Assembly: GCA_019057775.1 (NCBI GenBank)
Contig: JAHLWT010000307.1
Span: 1 to 64,000 of the forward strand
Reading direction: 5' to 3'
Source of the DNA: Promethearchaeota archaeon
GTDB lineage: Archaea; Asgardarchaeota; Lokiarchaeia; Sigynarchaeales; SOKP01
DNA length: 64,000 nucleotides
Part shown: one piece after another, positions 8,462 through 17,661 of the stretch
How the letters are laid out: every line of letters begins with the position of its first letter
Numbering within the stretch: the first letter of the stretch is position 1
The notes under the pieces: generated by a model
What the model was told of the DNA's origin: nothing
Databases searched by the model: none
What the model saw: the letters and a program-made list of their open reading frames with translations, nothing else
Program-made: the position numbers and the translations under genes

Positions 8462-9034
8462 ATGAACAAGGTCATTACACTTAAAAAGGGAGAAAAAATC
8501 ATCATACGCCATTTAATAAAATCAGATATAGACGGTGTGTGGAATAATTTTAATGACGTTATTGATGAAAACATGTACTTACCAGTATTATTCCCTGTAA
8601 GATCTCAACTAGAGAAAGATTCATGGTACAATGATATCAAGAACCAGAACCAAATTTGTGTAATCGCAGAAAATCCAAAAATTACACCTCCTCATAATAT
8701 AATTGGACAATGTGAGGTTTTAAATTCAGAATGGGATGCGGCTATACATGTTGGGAGTTTAGGCATAATTTTAAAGCAGAAGTATCGAGATTTAGGTATT
8801 GGAAGATATTTAATTGATGCCGCAATACGAGAATCTAAAAAATTAAATCATAAAGAAAAAATCATACTAAGCTGTTTTTCTTCAAATAAAAGAGCTATTC
8901 ACTTATATAAAACAATGGGATTTAAAGTAGTTGGAACCAGAAGAAAACAGTTTTATATGGATTCACAATATTATGATGAGGTTCTTATGGAACTTTGGAT
9001 TGATGATTATTTAGACCAAAATAACCTAAAATAA
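8462..9034 (+). CDS. GNAT-family N-acetyltransferase
   Basis: The 190-aa protein has the acetyl-CoA-binding motif A of GNAT enzymes, QKYRDLGIGRYLIDAAIRES at about residues 107-126 (R/Q-x-x-G-x-G/A form). Motif B (NKRAIHLYKTMGFKVVGTRR) follows, where the tyrosine and GF turn are conserved. It is closest by eye to the RimI/RimJ and spermidine-type acetyltransferases; the acceptor substrate cannot be told. It is divergent from the winged-helix gene with only 45 bp between starts, so the two probably share a promoter region. Confidence 0.85.
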   Translation: MNKVITLKKGEKIIIRHLIKSDIDGVWNNFNDVIDENMYLPVLFPVRSQLEKDSWYNDIKNQNQICVIAENPKITPPHNIIGQCEVLNSEWDAAIHVGSLGIILKQKYRDLGIGRYLIDAAIRESKKLNHKEKIILSCFSSNKRAIHLYKTMGFKVVGTRRKQFYMDSQYYDEVLMELWIDDYLDQNNLK

Positions 9035-9153
9035 GTTTGGCTATCACTGATCTTCAGTAAGCCCAAAACTAAATTCGACAAAATTATAGAAATTTATTAA
9101 TAATATCCTATTTAAATTTAAATTAATAAGAATTTTTCTCGATTAACCGATTT

Positions 9154-9762
9154 ATGTTAAAATACAAAATAGTTTTGGCTGGGGCGAAATACGTCGGAAA
9201 AAGTTCTCTCATCACGCGTTATTGCGATAATATTTTCAACGAGTATACTAAAGAAACTATGGGAGTCGCTTTTAAAAGAAAAGAAGTAAACGTTAAAGAT
9301 AATTTAACTGTTGAATTAAATATATGGGATTTTGGTGGGGAAGAAAAATATCGGATACTCTTTCCCGCTTATATAAATGGTGCTACTGCTGCTTTATTAT
9401 TATATGACACAACAAATAAATCATCATTAGAAGATATTGAAAATTGGGTAAAGTTAATTGATGAAAATTCTAAAGAAATTATAAAGGTAACAATTGCAAC
9501 AAAAATAGATTTAAAAACTCAACGAGAAATATCGAAAGCTGAAGCTATAAAATTTAGTGAGAATTTTAATTGTTATGGAGACCCTATTGGAACTTCCTCA
9601 AAAACCGGAGAAAATGTTGAACAAGCTTTCCTAAACATTATTAATGCTATAGTTGAGAAAGAAATGCAATTATGCAATAAATGCGATGAATATTTCTCTA
9701 TAAAATTAAAAATTTGTAACTATTGTGGGTGTAAAGCCGAAAATAATGCAATTTTAACCTAA
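9154..9762 (+). CDS. Rab/Ras-like small GTPase with C-terminal zinc ribbon
   Basis: An Asgard-type eukaryotic signature protein of 202 aa. G1 is GAKYVGKSS (residues 10-18), a T for G2 lies at ETMG, G3 is WDFGGEE (Glu where Ras has Gln), G4 is TKID and G5 is TSSKTG. After the G domain comes a two-knuckle zinc ribbon: C174-x2-C177 and C188-x2-C191, plus C193. Eukaryotic Rabs carry prenylation cysteines here instead; the ribbon may be a protein- or nucleic-acid-binding tail. No GAP, GEF or roadblock gene is adjacent. The Glu at the catalytic Gln position suggests altered hydrolysis, but that is inference. Confidence 0.9.
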   Translation: MLKYKIVLAGAKYVGKSSLITRYCDNIFNEYTKETMGVAFKRKEVNVKDNLTVELNIWDFGGEEKYRILFPAYINGATAALLLYDTTNKSSLEDIENWVKLIDENSKEIIKVTIATKIDLKTQREISKAEAIKFSENFNCYGDPIGTSSKTGENVEQAFLNIINAIVEKEMQLCNKCDEYFSIKLKICNYCGCKAENNAILT

Positions 9763-9765
9763 TTT

Positions 9766-10596
9766 TTATAAGTCTTCTTCTTCTCTATTATAGAGAGATG
9801 GCGGGGGCTGTACTTCTTCGAGTGGTCTGCTTTTAAGTCTATCTACAAATGCTTCAAGTTCCATCTCCGCATTTTCTATTGAGGATTCAATTTCAATTCT
9901 AACATTCTCTTCGCCTAAAACATAATTACCATGACTAGGAAAAAAACTATTTATTTTTAACGTGTTCAAAATTTGTAGAGAGTTGATGTATTCTGAAATT
10001 GAGCCAGATTCATAAATGTTAGTGATCGCCCCTTTAAAAAGGGTGTCCCCTGTGAAAATATAATGTTGATACGGTTCATAAATACAGATGCATCCTGATG
10101 TATGACCGGGAGTCTCAATAATTTTGAGTATAACGTTTCCTAAATCAATAATATTCCTGTCTTCAAGCCAAATGTTAATTTTTAAGTTGGACAAATCCAC
10201 ACCCCATTTCTTACCTTTCGTAATTAATTCATCTGAGTGTTGAATCTTGGTAGCTGCCCATCTATGAGCCGCTATTAGACAATGGAGATACGAATTTGAA
10301 CTAATATGATCAAAATGGGCATGCGTGTTTATTACTATATTAATGTCTTCAATTTTTAGCCCTACTTCAGTCGTTAATAAATAATTTAAGCTATTAAACT
10401 TTGAAATTATACCTGTGTCGATTAGAACATTTAAATCCTCCCCAATAATTAGAAACACATGTGATCCTGCCCCTTTAGCATGAAATTGATACACGTTCGG
10501 TTTAACTAGATTCAAAATATAACCTTGCTTACCATAAATGTCATCTTTTTTAATTAAACGGGGAGTAAAAATAGTTTCCTCTTTTCTTTGCGTCAT
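9766..10596 (-). CDS. Metallo-beta-lactamase-fold hydrolase
   Basis: The 276-aa protein has the full MBL metal-ligand set: NTHAHFDH (motif 2), a TPGHTSG turn (motif 3), FTGDTLF (motif 4) and a FPSHGN (motif 5). This pattern fits glyoxalase-II-like thioesterases with a dinuclear metal site. The N-terminal 40 residues precede the usual start of the fold and end with a Gly-rich HAKGAGSHVFLI strand. The tail (residues 255-276) is acidic. Its stop lies 3 bp from the convergent GTPase stop. Substrate unknown; a hydroxyacylglutathione-like thioester or nucleic-acid role is possible. Confidence 0.85.
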   Translation of the reverse strand: MTQRKEETIFTPRLIKKDDIYGKQGYILNLVKPNVYQFHAKGAGSHVFLIIGEDLNVLIDTGIISKFNSLNYLLTTEVGLKIEDINIVINTHAHFDHISSNSYLHCLIAAHRWAATKIQHSDELITKGKKWGVDLSNLKINIWLEDRNIIDLGNVILKIIETPGHTSGCICIYEPYQHYIFTGDTLFKGAITNIYESGSISEYINSLQILNTLKINSFFPSHGNYVLGEENVRIEIESSIENAEMELEAFVDRLKSRPLEEVQPPPSLYNREEEDL

Positions 10597-10772
10597 ATTA
10601 ATTCACAAATAGCACTTTCAAAATGATATTTCTAAGTATATCTTGTGTTAAAAATTATAAAAATGAATCCTTTTGATAATAATAGACAAATATATAATTT
10701 TACTCTTTAAAGTAGTCTAAGCCTATTCTTATAAAATATATGCCAAAGTATTACACCTCTAAAATGTCTGAC

Positions 10773-10837
10773 AAATACAATAAAAAAAGAAAAATAAAAA
10801 ACTTGAAAATATTTATTCCTGTTTGATTTTAGGTAAA
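10773..10837 (-). terminator. Conserved 3' block after actin gene 1
   Basis: This non-coding block begins 13 bp after the actin stop codon and is nearly identical to 12958-13027 after the second actin. In the mRNA sense it reads TTTACC, ATCAAACAGGAATAAATA, then TTTTCAAG, and ends in a long pyrimidine tract (TTTTTTATTTTTCTTTTTTT). The U-rich end suits archaeal transcription termination. The upstream part is not simple U-tract sequence and is conserved better than the neighbouring codons, so it may be an RNA-binding or mRNA-processing signal. Confidence 0.55.
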
Positions 10838-10850
10838 CATATTTGACCCT

Positions 10851-11996
10851 TTAGAAGCAACGGTGAATTACCTGTGGACCCATCTCTTTATATTCACGCC
10901 TAGTAACCCACATGCGATGGAATGTTTTCAGCGAACTCAGAATTGATCCACCAATCCATACGGAGTACATACGTTCTGGGGGGGCAATAATCTTTACGTC
11001 TACGCTCTCTGGGATTTGTTCTTTTATCTCCTTGGTTAAGCGTTCTTTAATGCCGGGGAACATAGTACTTCCGCCCGAAAGAACGATGTTTGAGTAAAGA
11101 TCTCTTCGCAAATCGACATCGCACTCTGAGATGGCACCTACGATTACATCGTCTAAAGGTTCTAACTCTTTACCAATTACAGATGGATTAAAGAAACATT
11201 CCGGAGCTAAGAAGCGCTCTACACCAACGTTAATAGTCTCTCCGTCAGGGAGCATGTAACTTTTTTCCATTCCAGCGACCTTCTTCGAGAGCATCATTTC
11301 TTTTTCCGGATCAATTGCAACATAACACAATTTCTCCTTGATATCTCTCACAATCTCCTTTTCAGCAGATGTCGTGAAAGAATATCCTTTCTGCCTCAAC
11401 AACCTCTGCAAGTAAGTCGTAATATCTCGACCAGCAAGATCTATTCTCTGGATTGCGTGGGATAAGGCAAAACCTTCGAAAATTGGAACTACGTGAGATA
11501 CACCATCGCCAATATCTATAACGCATCCGGTAGTACGCCCCGAAGCATATAAGGATAATACTGCTTGCATTGCGACATATAGAGCTGGAGTATTAAAGGT
11601 TTCAAACATAACCTCAGCCATTTTTTCACGATTAGGTCGCGGATTCAAAGGAGCCTCTGTCAAGAGAACAGGGTGTTCAGAAGGATCGATTCTAAGATCT
11701 GTATAAAACGTATAGTGCCAGATCTTTTCCATCGCGGTCCAATCTTCAATGATACCATGCTCTACTGGGAACATTAACTTCAGGACACCTTTGAGTTGCA
11801 TTGCTTCTTCTCCGATATAGTACTCTCTGGTATAGTGTTCTACGTCAGTCATAATACTCTCGTATTTAGGATACCCAATTAAGGTTGGGAATACTGAACG
11901 AGGTTGATCTTCACCGGCAAATCCATTCTTGGAGATACCTGTACCATTATCTACTACTAATGCTTTTGCATTTAAAAAAGATTCTTCTTCAGCCAT
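10851..11996 (-). CDS. Asgard actin (lokiactin), copy 1
   Basis: A true actin of 381 aa, close to the 375 of eukaryotic actin. It has phosphate loop 1 [15 protein letters not shown] near residue 16, phosphate loop 2 [11 protein letters not shown] near residue 160, the adenosine motif [10 protein letters not shown] near residue 308 and the actin-like C-terminus HRCF. It polymerises with ATP and works with profilin- and gelsolin-like partners in Asgards. It differs from the second copy (13040-14185) at one residue only, Val in MAEVMF where copy 2 has Ile, although about one base in five differs in the region compared. It is transcribed alone, with a conserved 3' block after the stop. Confidence 0.97.
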   Translation of the reverse strand: MAEEESFLNAKALVVDNGTGISKNGFAGEDQPRSVFPTLIGYPKYESIMTDVEHYTREYYIGEEAMQLKGVLKLMFPVEHGIIEDWTAMEKIWHYTFYTDLRIDPSEHPVLLTEAPLNPRPNREKMAEVMFETFNTPALYVAMQAVLSLYASGRTTGCVIDIGDGVSHVVPIFEGFALSHAIQRIDLAGRDITTYLQRLLRQKGYSFTTSAEKEIVRDIKEKLCYVAIDPEKEMMLSKKVAGMEKSYMLPDGETINVGVERFLAPECFFNPSVIGKELEPLDDVIVGAISECDVDLRRDLYSNIVLSGGSTMFPGIKERLTKEIKEQIPESVDVKIIAPPERMYSVWIGGSILSSLKTFHRMWVTRREYKEMGPQVIHRCF

Positions 11997-12279
11997 ATTT
12001 AATTTCAGCCTTGTTTGTTTTTAATTAATTAAAAATTTTTTTACTTAGATGACATATTAAGTGTATGATAATAATTGCAGAACATGTTTATAAACTTGAG
12101 TTAAAATGAATTCCAGACTTCTGGAACTCACTTAAGGAAAAAATTTCTAACAAAAAATATATATATCAGCATTTTCTTACTATGATTAATACAATTCGGA
12201 ACATCGAAAATTCATCAACTTCTAAAATCACGGAATTTATATTCTAAATAAAATAGAACTCAACCCCATATAGTAGAGC

Positions 12280-12831
12280 GTGAGTAATATGAAATTAGAC
12301 CGAGCTATCAAAGTGTTGGAAATTTTGAAATATATTCATGTAAATTCACCGTGTATTGCACCTGAAATTCGCGATTATTTAGGAATTGTTCATGAAAACC
12401 CTCCGTCCAAAGAGGAGAAAGATCTCTATAATGTCCTAAATGAATTAAATCGGGGAGAAAGCATCGAGAAAATACCGATTAAGAGAAAGGGACCCGGCGG
12501 ACCTAAGTTTAAACTCAAAATCTCGAATAATGGATCAAATATGTTGGCGCGCATTCGAGATTATGACCTTTTAACTAAAGGTAAAAGCTTTTCTGAACTT
12601 GATAAGAAGATACAGCTATTATCATTAGAACGCATGCTAAGGCTCTTCGGTTCGGATATTTATAATGTCATAGAATCAGCTCTGGAAACGATCATCGAGG
12701 ACCTGTTCAAAATAAATGTAGAAAATATTGACTATAAAAAGCAGATGGAGGTTGTAGATATTATTAATGGAGCGGTGAAAAGCATTCAAGAAAAGACGTC
12801 CGAGATCGCCACAATTTTTTCAAGTAAATAA
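12280..12831 (+). CDS. Putative winged-helix regulator between actin genes
   Basis: A 183-aa protein. Residues 1-90 look like a winged-helix domain with a helical start (AIKVLEILKYIHVNSPCIAP), a recognition segment and a basic wing (KRKGPGGPKFKLKIS). The C-terminal half is a helical, charged region (about residues 100-180) that could dimerise. No metal or ligand site is visible. It starts at GTG 12280 or ATG 12289; both are in frame. It is divergent from actin 1 and convergent with actin 2. Control of the actin genes is a possible role suggested by position only. The closest named family is not recognised. Confidence 0.65.
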   Translation: MSNMKLDRAIKVLEILKYIHVNSPCIAPEIRDYLGIVHENPPSKEEKDLYNVLNELNRGESIEKIPIKRKGPGGPKFKLKISNNGSNMLARIRDYDLLTKGKSFSELDKKIQLLSLERMLRLFGSDIYNVIESALETIIEDLFKINVENIDYKKQMEVVDIINGAVKSIQEKTSEIATIFSSK

Positions 12832-12957
12832 TAGTAAATCTTCGATAAAAGTGTTAATAAGGAATAAACAATGAATTATGAGAATACTTATATTTCCTCT
12901 CTAAGTTGAATTTGTCAGACAATTGAAAGATTTATAAGAAGATCATGTTTGCTTGAA

Positions 12958-13027
12958 AAATACAATAAAATAAAAAAAGAAAAATAAAAAACTTGAAAAT
13001 ATTTATTCCTGTTTGATTTTTGGTAAA
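12958..13027 (-). terminator. Conserved 3' block after actin gene 2
   Basis: This is the second copy of the block after actin 1. The two align over about 65 bases with a single base change (TTTTTGG against TTTTAGG on the plus strand) and one 5-base insertion (TAAAA) in the tract. In the transcript it ends in a long U-rich run and lies 12 bp after the actin stop. Its conservation exceeds that of the coding DNA beside it. Confidence 0.55.
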
Positions 13028-13039
13028 TCTATTAACCCT

Positions 13040-14185
13040 TTAGAAGCAACGGTGAATCACTTGTGGACCCATCTCTTTATATTCTCGTCGGGTGACCCAC
13101 ATGCGATGGAATGTTTTAAGTGAACTCAAGATTGAACCACCAATCCATACGGAGTACATACGTTCTGGAGGTGCGATAATCTTTACATCAACACTTTCAG
13201 GAATCTGTTCTTTAATTTCCTTGGTTAAGCGTTCTTTAATACCAGGGAACATTGTGGAACCACCAGAAAGAACTATATTGCTATATAAGTCCCTTCGAAG
13301 ATCTACATCGCATTCTGAAATAGCACCCACAATTACATCATCTAAAGGCTCTAACTCTTTTCCGATTACGCTTGGATTAAAGAAGCATTCAGGTGCTAAA
13401 AATCGCTCTACACCAACATTGATCGTCTCTCCATCGGGAAGCATGTAGCTCTTTTCCATTCCGGCGACTTTCTTACTCAGCATCATCTCCTTTTCTGGAT
13501 CTATCGCGACATAGCAAAGTTTCTCCTTGATATCTCTAACTATTTCTTTTTCTGCTGATGTTGTAAAAGAGTAACCTTTTTGTCTGAGTAATCTTTGCAA
13601 GTAAGTTGTAATATCTCTACCAGCGAGGTCAATTCTTTGGATAGCGTGACTTAAGGCAAATCCTTCAAAAATAGGTACGACGTGGGAAACCCCATCACCA
13701 ATATCTATAACACATCCAGTTGTACGACCAGAAGCATAGAGACTTAGAACTGCTTGCATTGCTACATAAAGAGCGGGTGTATTGAATGTCTCAAACATGA
13801 TCTCAGCCATTTTCTCTCGATTAGGTCGAGGGTTTAATGGTGCTTCTGTTAAAAGAACTGGATGTTCGCTAGGATCGATACGTAAATCTGTGTAAAAGGT
13901 ATAATGCCAGATTTTTTCCATTGCTGTCCAGTCTTCAATGATACCGTGCTCAACAGGGAACATTAACTTTAAAACACCTTTTAATTGCATGGCTTCCTCA
14001 CCAATATAGTATTCCCGAGTATAGTGTTCAACATCAGTCATGATGCTTTCATACTTGGGATAGCCAATCAGTGTTGGGAAGACAGATCTTGGTTGATCTT
14101 CACCAGCAAATCCATTTTTGGAGATTCCAGTACCGTTATCGACAACCAGTGCCTTTGCATTTAAAAAGCTTTCTTCCTCTGCCAT
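13040..14185 (-). CDS. Asgard actin (lokiactin), copy 2
   Basis: A 381-aa actin with the same nucleotide-binding loops and C-terminus as copy 1, and 380 of 381 residues identical. The DNA differs at many third positions, so the copies are old or evolve rapidly at silent sites and are held by strong selection on the protein. A candidate TATA box is at 14214-14226, placing the start of transcription close to the ATG. Its leader does not resemble that of copy 1, so the two copies may be expressed under different conditions. The plus-strand frame at 13092-13448 is an antisense shadow. Confidence 0.97.
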   Translation of the reverse strand: MAEEESFLNAKALVVDNGTGISKNGFAGEDQPRSVFPTLIGYPKYESIMTDVEHYTREYYIGEEAMQLKGVLKLMFPVEHGIIEDWTAMEKIWHYTFYTDLRIDPSEHPVLLTEAPLNPRPNREKMAEIMFETFNTPALYVAMQAVLSLYASGRTTGCVIDIGDGVSHVVPIFEGFALSHAIQRIDLAGRDITTYLQRLLRQKGYSFTTSAEKEIVRDIKEKLCYVAIDPEKEMMLSKKVAGMEKSYMLPDGETINVGVERFLAPECFFNPSVIGKELEPLDDVIVGAISECDVDLRRDLYSNIVLSGGSTMFPGIKERLTKEIKEQIPESVDVKIIAPPERMYSVWIGGSILSSLKTFHRMWVTRREYKEMGPQVIHRCF

Positions 14186-14213
14186 ATTTCTAATTCAGCT
14201 CTTAATTTTAATA

Positions 14214-14226
14214 GTTTTTATAATTT
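14214..14226 (-). promoter_or_regulatory. Candidate TATA box of actin gene 2
   Basis: On the minus strand the sequence reads AAATTATAAAAAC, preceded by AATC. It lies 29-41 bases before the ATG, which would give a very short mRNA leader. Assigned by pattern and spacing only. Confidence 0.35.
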
Positions 14227-14502
14227 GATTAATTTCTTCGATTAGTTCAATTTTCTAAAATTTTTTCTTAATTTTTTCTTACCACTTATCTTTAAATTGA
14301 TAAATTGCAAGATTAAAATTAAACTAATAATAAATTTTATGTTTATAAATTTTTTTGTATGTAAAATCGTTTTTATTTCTATGTAAAAAAGTTACGGGTT
14401 TTTAGTTGACATGGACAACAAATTATAGATCGATTTTAATAAATTTAAATTTGGAATCAAAAAATGTTAAAAAATTTTTAGAAAATTAAAAATTGTGGGT
14501 GA
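14227..14502. other. AT-rich intergenic region, nothing recognised
   Basis: Very AT-rich DNA between the actin 2 promoter and the MFS remnant. No open frame of useful length, tRNA or strong hairpin is seen. It may contain further upstream elements of actin 2. Confidence 0.4.
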
Positions 14503-14703
14503 AGCTTTATTTCTTCCTTAGGAAGTGTAGTAGGTCCGATACTTGGAGGGATTGTTTGGGATTATATTAGTCCACAATTTCCTTTTATAATTTCAATATT
14601 TGCTGAATTATCATTAATTCCACTCTATTTAATAGTAGTTTACTATTTAATACCACATCTGGCAGAAACTTACGAGAAAAAAAAAATAAGTAAGAGAAAT
14701 TAA
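14503..14703 (+). pseudogene. C-terminal remnant of an MFS transporter
   Basis: The open frame after a TGA at 14500-14502 has no start codon and reads SSLGSVVGPILGGIVWDY, typical of a major facilitator helix with the G-x-x-x-G-P-x-x-G-G motif. A second hydrophobic helix (LSLIPLYLIVVYYLIP) and a basic tail end at TAA 14701-14703. Only 66 residues remain of an expected 380-450, so this is a decayed fragment. The N-terminal part is not found upstream. It lies next to the 3' end of the Hdr/Flx array. Confidence 0.65.
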
Positions 14704-14713
14704 CAATTAGTAT

Positions 14714-14742
14714 AATAAATATATTTATTAGGAAATCCTAAT
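14714..14742 (-). terminator. Two adjacent palindromes at the end of the Hdr/Flx array
   Basis: AATAAATATATTTATT (14714-14729) is a perfect palindrome and ATTAGGA-AA-TCCTAAT (14727-14742) is a 7-bp hairpin that contains the stop codon of the last gene. They lie at the end of an 11-gene array and could stop transcription or protect the mRNA end. There is no long U-tract, so the call is tentative. Confidence 0.35.
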
Positions 14743-15589
14743 ATTCATCTGGGAGTTCCTTGAGCTCAGCAAGTGAAAATACTGGTCCGTCAGTACATAT
14801 AAACTTATTTCCGATATTACAGCGCCCGCATTTTCCAATTCCACACTTCATTCTCGCTTCTAAACTATTGAGAATTTGTTCCGGGCCCCAATTTAGTGCT
14901 TCCATAACGGCGATTGTAGTTTTAATCATTATTGGTGGCCCACAGACAACTGCAATAGCATTATCGGAACTTGGGGCTACTTTCTTCACGATGGGTGCAA
15001 CAAACCCTACTTCTTCGGTCCATCCTTCCGCCTCGCGATCGATTGTTAATACAATTTTAATATCGTCTCGTTTTTTCCATTCTTCTAAAACATCAGTATA
15101 TAACACTTCGCCAGGATCACGATTTCCATAAATTACGGTTATATCTCCATAATCTTTTCGATGCTTCTCATCAAGCAAATATATTACAAGAGATCTCAAT
15201 GTTGAAAAAGCAAATCCTCCACCAATAACAACAATGTTTTTACCCTTCATATCTTCAACGGGCCAACCATTACCGCATGGTCCCCTCACTCCTATGGTGT
15301 CTCCTATCTCGCTACTATGAAATCCTGTGGTAACAGTTCCCATCTTTTTAATTGTGAATTTAATTGTTCCTTCTTCAGTAGGGGAGGATGCTATTCCAAT
15401 TGGGCATTCTCCTTTTCCAATTAAACTAATTTCAGCAAATTGGCCAGGAATATAGTCAAATTTTTTATATTCTTCTTCTTTTTTAAATTCTAGTTCAATA
15501 GTTTTGATATCATTAACTTTGTTTTCTGTAACTATTGATTTAACCTTTGTGAGGTAAGGTATATATGGATTAGACAACTGCTTTCTCAT
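14738..15589 (-). CDS. FAD/NAD(P)-binding oxidoreductase subunit (FlxA/AsrB-like)
   Basis: A 283-aa protein of the ferredoxin-NADP reductase type. It has an FAD-binding beta-barrel with YIPGQFAEISLIG (residues about 47-59), a nucleotide-binding domain starting IVVIGGGFAFSTLRSL and a C-terminal [2Fe-2S] site KCGIGKCGRCNIGNKFIC with four Cys. This is the pattern of sulfhydrogenase gamma, AsrB, PyrK and FlxA proteins that pass electrons between NAD(P)H and Fe-S partners. It is the last gene of the array and overlaps the previous gene by 20 bp. GGAGG sits directly before the ATG, so the TTG at 15575-15577 with better spacing may be the real start. Confidence 0.88.
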   Translation of the reverse strand: MRKQLSNPYIPYLTKVKSIVTENKVNDIKTIELEFKKEEEYKKFDYIPGQFAEISLIGKGECPIGIASSPTEEGTIKFTIKKMGTVTTGFHSSEIGDTIGVRGPCGNGWPVEDMKGKNIVVIGGGFAFSTLRSLVIYLLDEKHRKDYGDITVIYGNRDPGEVLYTDVLEEWKKRDDIKIVLTIDREAEGWTEEVGFVAPIVKKVAPSSDNAIAVVCGPPIMIKTTIAVMEALNWGPEQILNSLEARMKCGIGKCGRCNIGNKFICTDGPVFSLAELKELPDEY

Positions 15590-16631
15590 CCTCCTTCTTT
15601 TCTATTTTATTAATTTTATCAATTATTACTCTTAGATCATTATTAACTGGGCAGAGGTACACGCATCTTCCGCACCCAACACAACCGAGTAGGTCATAAT
15701 TTTTAGGATAATAACTGAATTTATGCATAATTCGGTTTCGGCAACGTTGGATTTTAGTATTTCTTGGATTATGACCACTTGTTTCCTTTGTATAAAGACA
15801 AGATTGACATGTATCCCAAATTCTTATTCTCCTACCCCGTTTATTATACTGGTCGGTTTCGTCAATAACATCAAAACATGTACACGTTGGACATAAGTAA
15901 GCACACGTACCGCATCCTACACATGCTTCACTGATTTCATCCCATATGGGGTGCTCAAAACTAGTTTCCAAGATTTTAACTGCACCCTTAGCATCTATTT
16001 TAGTGACAATAGCCTCCTCAGCTTTTTTAGCTAACTCTTCTGATTTCTTCAAATCAGCATCTTTAGCGTTAGAAAGCCATGATAATCTCTCAATTAAACT
16101 TTTACCTTTATCACTTATTCCCTCTACTAAATATGAATCTCCTAAATCTGTTAAAAATAAATCCATATCATCTTTTTTAAAAGGATTTCCATTAACAGAT
16201 GTACAAAAACATGTAGTTCTTGGAGTATTACAACCAATTCCTATCAGTGTTGTATTTTCTTTTTTCTTCAAATAAATTTCGTCTTTCACATTCCCGTGAG
16301 ATGAAAAAAAGTTAGCGAACAATTCGAAACTGTAAGCATCACACGGTCTGATTCCAAAAATTATTATTTTTTCATCTAAATCCTGTCTATCAGTAATCTC
16401 AACATCTTTTTCATCCAGAGTGTATTCGAATAACACTTCCATATTTGGAAATAAAACTGATTTAGGAGGTATCTTAGAATTTAAGTAATCAAGCAAAATT
16501 TCTTCTGGCTTTTCAATCTGTTCAAAGGAAATGTTGCCCTTATGATTTTTTGGAGCATAGAATTTATACTCACCCACAAGTTCATTAAATAATTTACCTA
16601 TTTGATCTTTTTTTAATATCTTGTTTTCCAT
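15570..16631 (-). CDS. 4Fe-4S dicluster subunit (sulfhydrogenase beta/AsrA-like)
   Basis: A 353-aa electron-transfer subunit. Two four-Cys clusters are visible: CVGCGTCAYLCPTCTC near residue 237 and CVGCGRCVYLCPVN near residue 320. An earlier Cys-rich stretch (CNTPRTTCFC near residue 134) and the motif IIFGIRPCDAYS fit the sulfhydrogenase beta / anaerobic sulfite reductase A family. In that family it joins the FAD subunit encoded next to it to form an NAD(P)H-linked module. No NiFe hydrogenase or sulfite reductase catalytic subunit is in the window, so the partner is most likely the Hdr complex of the same array. Confidence 0.85.
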   Translation of the reverse strand: MENKILKKDQIGKLFNELVGEYKFYAPKNHKGNISFEQIEKPEEILLDYLNSKIPPKSVLFPNMEVLFEYTLDEKDVEITDRQDLDEKIIIFGIRPCDAYSFELFANFFSSHGNVKDEIYLKKKENTTLIGIGCNTPRTTCFCTSVNGNPFKKDDMDLFLTDLGDSYLVEGISDKGKSLIERLSWLSNAKDADLKKSEELAKKAEEAIVTKIDAKGAVKILETSFEHPIWDEISEACVGCGTCAYLCPTCTCFDVIDETDQYNKRGRRIRIWDTCQSCLYTKETSGHNPRNTKIQRCRNRIMHKFSYYPKNYDLLGCVGCGRCVYLCPVNNDLRVIIDKINKIEKKEDEKAVV

Positions 16632-16647
16632 TAATTAAGTCACCTCT

Positions 16648-17658
16648 TTAATCTTCCTCCAACATAAACTCTTCTGAATCTTCCATTTTAAAATCCATCA
16701 TTGGAGGAAGTGTTTCAGCATTGAGACCTGAAGTGAAATTATATCGATCCTTCACGATCTTTTCTAATTTTCGTGTGATCAAATTAAGATCAATCCCAAC
16801 TGGGCACACACTACTACAAGCACCACAAGCAACACATCTACCGGCCAAATGAAATGCCCTAATCAAGTGGAATACTATTATATCAGATAACTGAGATGTT
16901 TTCCCAAACCAAACGGGCAAATTTTGATCTACGAAACAAAGGTTACAATAGCACAGAGGGCATGCTTGACGGCAACTATAACAAAGAGTACATGGTTCTA
17001 GGGTTTCTTTAATATAATCCCATTTCTCTTTGGATGATTTTAATTCAAAATCAATAACATCAGCAAATTCATCATGAATAGATTCTAATTCTTCACATTC
17101 TCCTACACATGTCTCATTACTAGCTGAAGGGGATTTTACTTTACAAACTTTACATAGATCATTAATATATTGATCGTAGGGAAATTTCTTTTCCCAATCT
17201 TTCCCCTTTACAATAATATCATTTCCAGATATGGAAACTTCAAGGATTTCTTTCTCTCCAATTTCAAGATTGATTTTACTTCTGTTAACAATTCCATTAC
17301 AGCGTATTCCAATCATCTTTACGTTTTCTAGGTTTACTTGTTTCTCCACTGCTAAGTGATTTACAGCTCTACCTACACAACCTTTAGCAACAATCCCAAT
17401 CTTTAAAGAATTTCCCTCAGAATCACAAAGTTGGGGCATTAGAGGAGCTAAATAATTTGCTAAATTAATATAGCATAAATTATTCCAAATTAGCTTATTT
17501 ACGTCCTCTTCCCTCCTAATAAAAATTGGTGTGGAACTTAACGGTATTGTACCTTCAGCATATCCGATAATAACATCTACTTGGTTTTCACTGAGCAATT
17601 TTTTAGCAATTTCTCTTATAGAATTTTCTATTTCTTGGTTTTCTGTATCTATACCCAT
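16648..17658 (-). CDS. 4Fe-4S electron-transfer protein (FlxB/FlxC-like)
   Basis: A 336-aa protein with an N-terminal alpha/beta domain and a Cys-rich C-terminal half. Clusters are seen at CTLCYSCRQACPLCYCNLC near residue 212 and CVACGACSSVCPVGI near residue 261, with further Cys in CKVCKV and CVGECEE. N-terminal residues 30-110 include IGIVAKGCVGRAVNHLAVE, as in coenzyme F420 hydrogenase/FrhB-related and Flx subunits. It lies 16 bp upstream of the dicluster gene and 3 bp from the MvhD-like gene, so it is co-transcribed. It probably relays electrons between the flavin subunit and the MvhD/HdrA core. Confidence 0.8.
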   Translation of the reverse strand: MGIDTENQEIENSIREIAKKLLSENQVDVIIGYAEGTIPLSSTPIFIRREEDVNKLIWNNLCYINLANYLAPLMPQLCDSEGNSLKIGIVAKGCVGRAVNHLAVEKQVNLENVKMIGIRCNGIVNRSKINLEIGEKEILEVSISGNDIIVKGKDWEKKFPYDQYINDLCKVCKVKSPSASNETCVGECEELESIHDEFADVIDFELKSSKEKWDYIKETLEPCTLCYSCRQACPLCYCNLCFVDQNLPVWFGKTSQLSDIIVFHLIRAFHLAGRCVACGACSSVCPVGIDLNLITRKLEKIVKDRYNFTSGLNAETLPPMMDFKMEDSEEFMLEED

Positions 17659-17661
17659 TTT

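Noticed and set aside
10912..11097. Plus-strand open frames over the actin genes, including 13092-13448
   Set aside because: They lie antisense to well-conserved actin codons and have no family-like sequence.
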